Source of the DNA: Lacihabitans sp. CS3-21
GTDB lineage: Bacteria; Bacteroidota; Bacteroidia; Cytophagales; Spirosomataceae
Assembly (NCBI RefSeq): GCF_024343675.1
Contig: NZ_RJUD01000022.1
Coordinates: forward strand, 1 to 57,952
Length of the DNA stretch: 57,952 bases
Direction of reading: 5' to 3'
Of this stretch, positions 1 to 7,644 are shown piece after piece. Every line of letters begins with the position of its first letter. The stretch's first letter is position 1. The position numbers and the translations under genes are program-made. The notes beneath the pieces are model-generated. The model did not search any database. It saw only the letters and a program-made list of their open reading frames with translations, and was not told the origin of the DNA.

Positions 1-284
1 TTCGGTCCCTATCTGTGGTGGGCGTAGGAAGTTTGAGAGGCTCTGATTTTAGTACGAGAGGACCGAATTGGACTGACCGCTGGTGTATCTGTTGTCTTGC
101 CAAGGGCACGGCAGAGTAGCTAAGTCGGGACGGGATAAACGCTGAAAGCATCTAAGTGTGAAACCCACCTCAAGATGAGACTTCCCTTGAGGAACGTTAG
201 AGATTATGACGTAGATAGGCTACAGGTGGAAGTGCAGTAATGTATGCAGCCGAGTAGTACTAATGAACCGAGAGCTCTTAAATT
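1..284 (+). rRNA. 23S ribosomal RNA, 3' end (partial)
   Basis: The stretch carries the universal sarcin-ricin loop (AGTACGAGAGGACCG at about 51-65). It is followed by the conserved domain VI sequence and the terminal ...AGTACTAATGAACCG..., the usual 23S 3' end. The gene is cut by the window edge. The exact mature end is estimated from the closing helix and could be off by several bases. The 5S gene follows on the same strand, so this is the downstream end of an rRNA operon. Confidence 0.97.
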
Positions 285-322
285 TTAATTTTCAGTCTTT
301 CTCAATCACAATGTTTCTTCGA

Positions 323-346
323 CTCCCTTCGACTACGCTCAGGGAG
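323..346. repeat. REP-like palindrome in the 23S-5S spacer
   Basis: CTCCCT and AGGGAG flank TCGACTACGCTC, giving a short imperfect palindrome of the kind dispersed through many Bacteroidota genomes (the CCTTCGACTxCGCTCAGG type). It sits between 23S and 5S, where it would be transcribed. I did not notice a second copy in this window, so its repetitive nature rests on resemblance to known elements. Confidence 0.5.
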
Positions 347-433
347 CAGCTCAGACACCGAAAGGTGGGAGTGAATAGAGAAGCATTAATGTCAAAAGAA
401 TTTAGATGTCCAAAAGACAACCAGAAGATATTC

Positions 434-542
434 ATGGTGTCAATAGGGCGGGTGATCACCTCTTCCCATTTCGAACAGAGCAGTTAAGCCCCGCACCGCC
501 GATGGTACTTGGATCAAACCCGGGAGAGTAGGTAGATGCCAG
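434..542 (+). rRNA. rrf: 5S ribosomal RNA
   Basis: About 109 nt with the hallmark 5S segments: the loop/helix III sequence around CCCATTTCGAACAGAG, the conserved GTTAAGCC, and GATGGTACTTGG...CCCGGGAGAGTAGG of helices IV and V. The ends TGGTGTC (435-441) and GATGCCA (535-541) pair as helix I with two wobble pairs. It is followed directly by an intrinsic terminator. The ends are inferred from helix I pairing. Confidence 0.93.
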
Positions 543-557
543 TTTTTTATTATAATT

Positions 558-590
558 AACCTCAACATGTAAATGTTGGGGTTTTTTTTG
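558..590 (+). terminator. rRNA operon terminator
   Basis: CCTCAACATgtaaATGTTGGGG is a stable hairpin followed by a run of T. It lies directly after 5S and is repeated, with increasing divergence, near 793-826 and 988-1014. Confidence 0.88.
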
Positions 591-619
591 TTTTATACGT
601 AATTGAACAGATCGTTTAT

Positions 620-792
620 ATCTGAATGCCGTTCCTCTCGGAATTGATTCCTACCGCACCGGTCTGATTCCACCCCAGCATGGTACTTGGACTCGGCGTC
701 CCCGTCCAAACGGGGATGCCGAGTCCCGGGAGAGTAGCGTTTCGACGTTTCGATAGATCACTAGGCGTGGCCGCCGGTTTTTTATTATAATT
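620..792 (+). pseudogene. Decayed, expanded partial copy of the 5S 3' half
   Basis: Two blocks are identical to the true 5S: an 11-base block at 680-690 (as at 502-512) and a 13-base block CCCGGGAGAGTAG at 725-737 (as at 519-531). The junction at 777-791 matches the sequence after the true 5S. Between the two blocks the helix IV loop is replaced by 34 nt (691-724) forming a 15-bp stem with one wobble and a 4-nt loop. About 28 further nt are inserted after the second block. The 5' half lacks the CGAACAGAG and TTAAGCC signatures. This looks like a tandem duplicate of the 5S tail that has since been rearranged. Whether the RNA is made is unknown. Confidence 0.65.
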
Positions 793-826
793 AAACCTCA
801 ACATGTAAATGTTGGGGTTTTTTTGT
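793..826 (+). terminator. Duplicated rRNA-type terminator (second copy)
   Basis: The hairpin and T-run are nearly identical to those at 558-590, including the preceding TTTTTTATTATAATTAA. An intact terminator here shows that the 5S-tail unit was duplicated together with its terminator. Confidence 0.85.
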
Positions 827-961
827 TTAAATGAATTTCAATAGAGTCGCTAAGCGAAGTGATTCTTACACCAATTATGCCGCATTTGCTATATTATTTA
901 AATGGGGTCGGACATCTCTAGGCGAGTACCAAGCTGGTGTTACATTTTTTTAAGTATTCGA

Positions 962-1014
962 TTTAGATGCCAGTTATTTATTACAATACCTCAACAGTAT
1001 ATTTGGTTTTTTTG
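962..1014 (+). pseudogene. Third, most decayed copy of the 5S tail and terminator
   Basis: TAGATGCCAGTT is followed by TATTTATTACAATACCTCAAC...GGTTTTTTTG, which parallels TAGATGCCAGTT...ACCTCAAC...GGGGTTTTTT of the true unit at 533-588. The hairpin stem is eroded (CTCAACAGTATATTTGG). It completes a graded series: intact, rearranged, remnant. Confidence 0.6.
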
Positions 1015-1133
1015 TATAAGGTCTTGCCAAATTCCATATAGATCATGTTTTGAATGATATGATTGATATCTTTTTTTTTAAATTTTTCAGTAAAGTTTTT
1101 TCTTACTTTTTCTACTAATCCATTATGCCTAAA

Positions 1134-2300
1134 TTAAGATTTTAATGAAGATTTTCTGACTATTAGTTTTCCCGTAATTTCTAAAGTTTTGGATTTAGAA
1201 TGTTCATTGTTTATTATATTTTCAATTAAAACGTTTGCAGCGTTTTCACCCATTTTAAATGGAAAAAGGTGAAAAACAGTTAATGATGGCTCAAATAATT
1301 CTGCAATTAAATCATCTCCAAATCCTACATAAGCAATATCTTCTGGTATTTTAATATTTCTTTTTTTTGTTTCGACCATCATTTCAATAGCGTTTAAATA
1401 AAACACCGTGAAAATCGCATCTGGTGGGTTTTCTAATGATAACCAAATGTCTAATACTTTTGTGGTTTCATCTTTTTGAAAATTTGAATTATATATTAAA
1501 TTATTGTCAATAGGAATTCCGTATTTATTCAATGCAGCTAGATAACCATCAAGTCTATCGTTACTTATTAATAATTCTTTAGGGCCAGCAAGGATTGCAA
1601 TTCGCTTACATCCATTTTCAATTAAATGTTCTACCAATTGAAAACTTCCTTCTTTATTTTGGTGTGTAATTTTTGAACTATTTATTTCGTTACTAATTCT
1701 GTCAAAATGGACTATTGGCACACCTTTATTTAAATGGATTTTTAAATGTTCAAAAGTTGAAGTTTCTTTTGTATGACTAATCAAAAGGCCATCCACACGG
1801 CTAGCCATAAGTGTTTGTATATTCAGAATTTCAGTTTGATGAGTTTCGTCGCTTTGACAAATAATCACGCTATAACCAGCTTTGCTGGCTACAGATTGTA
1901 TACCTGCCAATACTGCCGCAAAAAATGGTCTTTCAATATTGGGTATTATTACACCGATTGTATTTGAATTTCCACGACTAAGGCTTTTAGCAAAATGATT
2001 AGGTTTATAATTTAAATCATTGGCCAGTTTAACTATTAGGTTTTTAGTTTCAAAGTTTATATCTGATTTATTATTTAGGGCCTTTGATACTGTTGATGGA
2101 GCTATTCCTAAGTGTTTGGCTATATCCAAAATTGTTATCTGATGTGAATTTTTATTTTCAATTTTTACTTTTCTTTTTTCACTAAAATGGGTTTTACAGT
2201 GATTGCAATAATATCTTTGAGCCCCTCTTAATATTCCAGCTTTTACTACTTTTCGAGTAAATTCTAAATCTTCATTTAGTTTACAATTGGGACATTCCAT
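1134..2300 (-). CDS. LacI-family transcriptional regulator with N-terminal zinc ribbon
   Basis: Predicted sugar-responsive DNA-binding regulator of the divergent carbohydrate locus. Residues 55-100 are a LacI helix-turn-helix (ITILDIAKHLGIAPSTVSKA). Residues about 110-385 are the periplasmic-binding-protein-like effector domain (GVIIPNIERPFFAAVLAGI, RVDGLLIS). Unusual for the family, about 50 residues precede the HTH and hold CPNC (3-6) and CNHC (32-35), a likely zinc ribbon of the type seen at the N terminus of IS1-like transposition proteins. At 388 aa it is longer than typical LacI proteins (about 340). The first Met is required to include the CPNC pair. It is transcribed away from the SusCD locus, which fits local control. 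Confidence 0.9.
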   Translation of the reverse strand: MECPNCKLNEDLEFTRKVVKAGILRGAQRYYCNHCKTHFSEKRKVKIENKNSHQITILDIAKHLGIAPSTVSKALNNKSDINFETKNLIVKLANDLNYKPNHFAKSLSRGNSNTIGVIIPNIERPFFAAVLAGIQSVASKAGYSVIICQSDETHQTEILNIQTLMASRVDGLLISHTKETSTFEHLKIHLNKGVPIVHFDRISNEINSSKITHQNKEGSFQLVEHLIENGCKRIAILAGPKELLISNDRLDGYLAALNKYGIPIDNNLIYNSNFQKDETTKVLDIWLSLENPPDAIFTVFYLNAIEMMVETKKRNIKIPEDIAYVGFGDDLIAELFEPSLTVFHLFPFKMGENAANVLIENIINNEHSKSKTLEITGKLIVRKSSLKS

Positions 2301-2353
2301 TTTTGTACTATTTTAATATTTGTAGTTTAAACTTATGTTTATTTGAAAAGAAT

Positions 2354-2446
2354 GTTTTCGAATAAATAATTTAGACGTAAGGAAATTTCATTCTTTTTTT
2401 TAAAATTATTTTATCTATCGCAAGTGATTTCGAAAACAATTTCGAT
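2354..2446. promoter_or_regulatory. Candidate LacI-type operator sites
   Basis: GTTTTCGAA at 2354-2362 and its reverse complement TTCGAAAAC at 2429-2437 lie 75 bp apart. The second contains the perfect palindrome TTTCGAAA (2428-2435) and is followed by a further TTTCGAT at 2440-2446. LacI operators are palindromes with a central CG. Their position between the regulator and the first gene it would control makes them plausible. In AT-rich DNA, chance occurrence cannot be excluded. Confidence 0.35.
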
Positions 2447-2622
2447 ACAAATTTAACATTAATTCTTAAAAAAATTTAATAAATTCTTTTAATTCTTAAA
2501 AAAAAGGGATTAGGTTGAGGCATATTGTTAGTTTAAACCCAACTTAAAAAAACAGGAGTATTTTATGTCATAATTTATAATTGCACTTAAATCATATTCT
2601 AATATTCAGAACTTAAATTAAA

Positions 2623-3522
2623 ATGAAGAAAATTAAAATAATTATTTCAATATTATTGGTTATCATATTTGGGCCAAAAGGGACTGCTCAAATTAATATT
2701 TCAGCAACAAAACTAAATTCAAAAATTGATGTAAATATTGACAACAATTTTTTTACAAGTTATATTTTCTCTCAAGACGAAAAATATCCTTATTTTTTCC
2801 CTGTTAATGGCCCTTCCAATGGTAGTGTTACCTCAATGCGTAATGGTAATTTTCCTCATCATAGTTCCTTGTTTTTTGGTTGTGATAAGGTAAATGGCGG
2901 AAATTATTGGCAAGAAGGACTCGAAAGGGGACAAATAATTTCTTTGAGAGCTGATATAGTTGAATCTGGAAATAATAAAGTTGTAATTGAAACTGAAAAC
3001 ATTTGGCGTAGGCCCAATGCCGATTCCCCTATAAAAGATTTTCGTAAAATTACGATTTCAGCCCCTTCAAAAGAGCTTTTTCAAATTGATTTTGATGTTA
3101 CTATGGAAATGCTCATGGATGTAACAATAGATAAAACGAACCATTCACTTTTTAGCGGTCGCATGGATGCTGACCTTGCTGTTACAAATGGTGGCACCAT
3201 GATTAATGCCGATGGCGATAAATGGGAAAAAGGCACTTTTGGCAAAAAATCACCTTGGATTGATTTTTACGGCAAACGGGGCGATAAAATTGAAGGCATG
3301 GCAATAATGCAGCACCCCTCTAATGATTGGTATCCATCACCATGGTTTACAAGAGACTATGGATTCTTTTCACCAACACCTATGTATTGGCCAGAGAATG
3401 ACAAGGAAACAACCTTAAAAAAAGGTCAAACCATCAAATTGAAATATCGTGTTTTGGTACATGCTGGGGATGTGACAACGGCAAAAATTGCAGAACAATT
3501 TGAACTATATAAATCAAAGTAA
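2623..3522 (+). CDS. Exported DUF6807 (PmoA-like) family protein
   Basis: A 299-aa secreted protein with a signal peptide ending at GTAQ (about residue 23). The rest matches the DUF6807/PmoA-like family of beta-sandwich proteins often found with Gfo/Idh/MocA oxidoreductases in Bacteroidota and Planctomycetes. Recognisable stretches are NHSLFSGRMDADLAVTNGG and HPSNDWYPSPWFTRDYGFF. The biochemical activity of the family is not established, despite the name PmoA sometimes attached to it. It is the first gene of the carbohydrate locus, 35 bp before the GH20 gene and on the same strand, so a role in glycan handling is inferred from context. Confidence 0.82.
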   Translation: MKKIKIIISILLVIIFGPKGTAQINISATKLNSKIDVNIDNNFFTSYIFSQDEKYPYFFPVNGPSNGSVTSMRNGNFPHHSSLFFGCDKVNGGNYWQEGLERGQIISLRADIVESGNNKVVIETENIWRRPNADSPIKDFRKITISAPSKELFQIDFDVTMEMLMDVTIDKTNHSLFSGRMDADLAVTNGGTMINADGDKWEKGTFGKKSPWIDFYGKRGDKIEGMAIMQHPSNDWYPSPWFTRDYGFFSPTPMYWPENDKETTLKKGQTIKLKYRVLVHAGDVTTAKIAEQFELYKSK

Positions 3523-3557
3523 AACTGTACCAAATTTAAATCATTGAAAATAATATT

Positions 3558-6170
3558 ATGAAAAGGAAGAATTTCACTTATATCACCTTGATTGTTTCAT
3601 TCTTTTGGCTAATTACTTCAAGCATAGGTTGTTCTAGCTCAAATTTGAAAAATACAAGTGAGCTTGAAAAACTAACTATAAAATGGCGATTAATCAAAAA
3701 TCCAAAGAGCGAAACAGAGACCAACAAATCAGCCTTCACTTTTATTAATAATGGAGCTGAAACCATTAAAACAGGGAACTGGGCTTTGTATTTTAACCAA
3801 AGTTTTTTAAAACCGATGCAATCAGGTGAATTGACTCAAGGGAAAATTGAACATCTCAATGGCGATTTATACCGCTATGTACCTGATAGTAGTTTTACCC
3901 TTCGTCAAGGCGACTCTCTTATTTTTGAATACGAAGCCGCAGGTATTCTATTTAATGAAAAATATGCCCCTCAAGGTGCTTACATTGTTTATGATGATTC
4001 AAAAATTATCGCCAAAGATTTAAATATTGCTTCCATAACAGATTATTCAGATATCTTCTCCGACTCTGCATTTGTTGCCACAATACCTACTGCGTCTAAT
4101 CAATACCTGATAAATCAAAATATTCCTGATCTTCCTACTGACCATATTGGCAAAATCATACCGAGTCCTTATTCTATAAAATCAGGAAAAGGGTCTGTAA
4201 TACTAGAAAAAACTTCAACCATTTATTATAGCAATTCACTTAAAAATGAGGCTTCTTATTTGGTGACTTTGATGGATAAATATTTAGGAGTGAAATTGAA
4301 GATGAAAGAAGGAGTTGGAACAGATGCAAACTCTATTAGCCTCAAAACAGCACCATTAATAGTCAATGAAATTTCAAACGAGGCCTACTCACTTGCTGTG
4401 CATGAATCGAAAGGGATAAATATTACTGGAAATGATGCGGCAGGCGTTTTCTATGGAATTCAAAGCCTATCAGCTCTTATACCAGCAAAATATGAGGAAA
4501 AAATTACTATCGAAAGTGTAGAGATTTTAGATGCACCCAGATTTAGTTTTCGGAGTTTTCTGCTAGATGTTTCTCGAAATTTTAGCAAAAAAGAAGACGT
4601 ATTAAGACTTATTGATCTTTTGGCTATGTACAAGATTAATAAACTCAATCTCCATCTTTCTGAAGACGAAGGTTGGCGTTTAGAAATAAATGGTCTGCCT
4701 GAATTAACACAGATAGGAAGTAAACGTGGACATACCATTGATTCAAAAAACTGGCTTACTCCATCATATGGTTCTGGACCTCATCCTGATACTGAAAATA
4801 ACTACGGAAAGGGTTACTACACAAGAGAAGAATTTAAAGAAATAATTAAATATGCTGACCAAAGGCATATCCAAGTTATTCCTGAAATTTCAATGCCAGG
4901 TCATGCCCGTGCTGCTATTAAGGCCATGGAAGCACGATACGATTATTATATGGCCAAGGGCGAAAAAGAGAAAGCTAAGGAATTTCGATTGATTGACCCG
5001 AACGACAAATCGGTTTACTTATCAGCACAGATGTACAAAGACAATATTGTATGCGTAGCACTACCATCTGTGTATCACTTCTACGATACAATCGTGAAAG
5101 ATATTGTAGCTATGTATCAGGAGGCTGGTTTGAAATTAACGACTTTCAATACCGGAGGAGACGAAGTACCCAACGGAGCTTGGGCTAAATCACCTCTTTG
5201 TATGGAATTGATGAAAACGCTGCCTGAAATTAAAGATGCCCGTCAACTGCAAGGATATTTCCTTGAAAAAGCGTTGGCAATTTTTGAAAAATACGATCTG
5301 GAAGTAGCTGGTTGGGAAGAAATCGTATTGAATAAAGACAGTCAAAATAATATTCAGGTCAATCCAAAATTTAAAGATAAAAAGGTATTGCCATTGGTTT
5401 GGGACAATACTGGAAAAAACATTGACCTTGGTTATCGAATTGCCAATGCTGGTTACAAGGTGGTATTGTGCAACGCAACCAATCTATATTTCGATCTTTC
5501 TTATAATTCTGACCCTACTGAACCCGGATTAGTATGGGCGGGCTATCAAGACGCAATAGACCCTTATGTAATGACCCCATATGATGTTTTTAAATCCATA
5601 AATTTTGATAAATACAGCCGTCTGACAGAAAAAGATGAAATTTTCGGACGTAAATCTCAAAAAATTGATGCCAATTTGGTAAGAAATCACCTGAAGATTG
5701 ACGCACAAAAAAACATTGTGGGCATGCAAGCCCAGTTGTGGTCTGAAACTATTAAAGGGTCGAAAATGCTTGAATATTACCTGGCTCCTAAATTATTTGC
5801 TTTTGCAGAAAAATCTTGGTCTATTGCTCCGGCTTGGGAAAGTGAAAGTAATATAGCTAAACGCGTAAAAGCAATATGGGCGGGTTGGGCAGATATTTCC
5901 AATCAAATAGGCCAGAGAGAATTTCCACGTTTAGACTTTTTATTTGGTGGGTATAATTATCGTATAGCTCCACCCGGAGCGGTAATAGAAGATGGTTTAC
6001 TGAAAGCAAATCTAGCTTTTCCAGGCTTGACTGTACGCTACACGGAGGATGGTTCTGAACCGGGCATAAATTCTAAAGAATATACAAAGCCGATAAAAGT
6101 TAATGGCCTAATAAAAGTTAGGGCTTTCAATAAATTTGGTAGAGCTAGTAAAACATTCACGGTTAAATAA
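3558..6170 (+). CDS. Beta-N-acetylhexosaminidase, GH20, lipoprotein
   Basis: Releases terminal beta-linked N-acetylglucosamine or N-acetylgalactosamine from glycans. The N terminus has a lipoprotein signal with Cys25 (SSIGC), so it is membrane-anchored in the periplasm or on the cell surface. Residues about 38-180 resemble the chitobiase N-terminal carbohydrate-binding domain. A GH20 small domain follows, then the TIM barrel from about 325 (FRSFLLDVSRNFSKKEDVLR). The catalytic Asp-Glu pair is D535-E536 in NTGGDEVPNG. The last 70 residues (VRYTEDGSEPG) are the chitobiase C-terminal domain. It is 870 aa, the usual size for multidomain chitobiases. It sits 8 bp before the next gene in an apparent operon with SusCD, and it gives the best clue to the locus substrate. 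Confidence 0.93.
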   Translation: MKRKNFTYITLIVSFFWLITSSIGCSSSNLKNTSELEKLTIKWRLIKNPKSETETNKSAFTFINNGAETIKTGNWALYFNQSFLKPMQSGELTQGKIEHLNGDLYRYVPDSSFTLRQGDSLIFEYEAAGILFNEKYAPQGAYIVYDDSKIIAKDLNIASITDYSDIFSDSAFVATIPTASNQYLINQNIPDLPTDHIGKIIPSPYSIKSGKGSVILEKTSTIYYSNSLKNEASYLVTLMDKYLGVKLKMKEGVGTDANSISLKTAPLIVNEISNEAYSLAVHESKGINITGNDAAGVFYGIQSLSALIPAKYEEKITIESVEILDAPRFSFRSFLLDVSRNFSKKEDVLRLIDLLAMYKINKLNLHLSEDEGWRLEINGLPELTQIGSKRGHTIDSKNWLTPSYGSGPHPDTENNYGKGYYTREEFKEIIKYADQRHIQVIPEISMPGHARAAIKAMEARYDYYMAKGEKEKAKEFRLIDPNDKSVYLSAQMYKDNIVCVALPSVYHFYDTIVKDIVAMYQEAGLKLTTFNTGGDEVPNGAWAKSPLCMELMKTLPEIKDARQLQGYFLEKALAIFEKYDLEVAGWEEIVLNKDSQNNIQVNPKFKDKKVLPLVWDNTGKNIDLGYRIANAGYKVVLCNATNLYFDLSYNSDPTEPGLVWAGYQDAIDPYVMTPYDVFKSINFDKYSRLTEKDEIFGRKSQKIDANLVRNHLKIDAQKNIVGMQAQLWSETIKGSKMLEYYLAPKLFAFAEKSWSIAPAWESESNIAKRVKAIWAGWADISNQIGQREFPRLDFLFGGYNYRIAPPGAVIEDGLLKANLAFPGLTVRYTEDGSEPGINSKEYTKPIKVNGLIKVRAFNKFGRASKTFTVK

Positions 6171-6178
6171 AATAAAAT

Positions 6179-7558
6179 ATGAAACGTAGAAAATTTATTG
6201 AACAAACTCTGACTGGAGTTGTAGCGACTATTGGTTTGCCAACCATTGTACCCTCTTCAGTATTTGGGAAAAATGCTCCTTCCAATAAGATAAACATAGG
6301 TCAAATTGGATGTGGCAGAATAGCTCGTGAACATGACTTGGCAGAAACATTTAAGCACGATGCAGCAAGAATCATAGCAGCTTGTGATGTAGATAGAAAT
6401 AGGTTGGAAGATGCCAAAAGGCTCATTGATGGATATTATGGGCAAAAGACAGGGAATAACAAATACATGGATACCAAGATGTATGACGATTACCGTGAAA
6501 TGCTCCTAAACAAAGATATAGATGCTGTAATGATAAGTACTCCAGACCATTGGCATGCTCAGCCTGCAATGGAAGCGGCATTAGCAGGCAAGCATATATA
6601 TCTTCAAAAACCTACTTCTTTAACCATAACGGAAGGTAGACAGCTTTGTCAAATAGTTAAGAAAAAAGGAGTTGTTTTTCAAGTAGGAACTCAACAACGT
6701 TCTACATCTCAATTTAGAATAGGGGCTGAGTTAGTCCGAAACGGTAGAATAGGAAAGCTACACACCATAAAAGTAGGATTGCCAGGTGACCCATCTGGGC
6801 CATCTGCACCTGAAATGCCTATTCCTAAAAATTTGAACTATGATGCTTGGCTAGGCTCTACTCCTTATGTGCCTTACACTGAAATAGGGGTTCATCCGCA
6901 AGTAGGATATGGTCGTCCAGGATGGTTAAGACTTGAGCAGTTTGGATCTGGTATGATTACCGGATGGGGACAACATCATTATGATATAGCATCATGGGGA
7001 ATGAATACCGAATATACGGGTCCTATTTCTGTTGAAGCCATAGCCGAGTTTCCAAAATCTGGCTTATGGAATGTCCATGGCGATTTTATGGTAAAGGCTG
7101 AATATGCAAACGGCGTCTCGATGTATACAAGTGGTGGCTATCCAAATGGAATTCGTTTTGAAGGCTCAGAGGGTTGGATTTTTGTTTCTAGAGGTAATTA
7201 TGTTGCATCGGCATCTGACCCAGTTGCAGCAGCTAAAAGCTCTAAGGCTTTGGATGCAAGCGACCCAAAAATATTGAATTCAGTAATAAAAGATAATGAA
7301 ATAAAACTCCAGGTAAGCGAAGAACACCATTTAAACTGGCTTGAAGGAATTCAAAACAAGACTCCGGTATTATCTCCAGTTGAAATTGCTCATCGTATTT
7401 GCTCAATTTGTTTGATTAGTCATATCGCAATGAAACTGCCAGGTAAATTGAAATGGGATCCAAAGACTGAAAGATTTACCAATAGCGAAAAAGCAAATGC
7501 TATGTTGGGGCGGCCACAAAGGGTACCGTATGGAACTAATCAGTTTAAAATTAAGTAG
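6179..7558 (+). CDS. Gfo/Idh/MocA family oxidoreductase with export signal
   Basis: A NAD(P)-dependent sugar oxidoreductase-type protein, 459 aa. The start MKRRKFIEQTLTG is a twin-arginine-like signal, so it probably acts in the periplasm. The Rossmann motif is GQIGCGRIA (about 40-48). The usual EKP motif at the active site is present as QKP (about 143-145), a substitution seen in some subfamilies. The C-terminal half is the Gfo/Idh/MocA alpha/beta domain. Neighbours suggest it acts on a sugar released by the GH20 enzyme. The precise substrate cannot be read from sequence, and some relatives are hydrolases that use NAD transiently. Confidence 0.88.
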   Translation: MKRRKFIEQTLTGVVATIGLPTIVPSSVFGKNAPSNKINIGQIGCGRIAREHDLAETFKHDAARIIAACDVDRNRLEDAKRLIDGYYGQKTGNNKYMDTKMYDDYREMLLNKDIDAVMISTPDHWHAQPAMEAALAGKHIYLQKPTSLTITEGRQLCQIVKKKGVVFQVGTQQRSTSQFRIGAELVRNGRIGKLHTIKVGLPGDPSGPSAPEMPIPKNLNYDAWLGSTPYVPYTEIGVHPQVGYGRPGWLRLEQFGSGMITGWGQHHYDIASWGMNTEYTGPISVEAIAEFPKSGLWNVHGDFMVKAEYANGVSMYTSGGYPNGIRFEGSEGWIFVSRGNYVASASDPVAAAKSSKALDASDPKILNSVIKDNEIKLQVSEEHHLNWLEGIQNKTPVLSPVEIAHRICSICLISHIAMKLPGKLKWDPKTERFTNSEKANAMLGRPQRVPYGTNQFKIK

Positions 7559-7644
7559 TTGTCGAATTTATTTTTTAAAATCTCTAAAAATGTATTCTAT
7601 TCAAAAATTATAATTTTTATCAATTTCTAATCAATTCTTAAATT

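Noticed and set aside
263-487. Open frame of 74 codons across the 23S end and 5S
   Set aside because: It overlaps both rRNA genes and the spacer, so it is a chance frame in structural RNA.
616-804. Minus-strand frame of 62 codons over the duplicated 5S region
   Set aside because: It lies over the 5S-like copy and its terminator and has no protein-like pattern.
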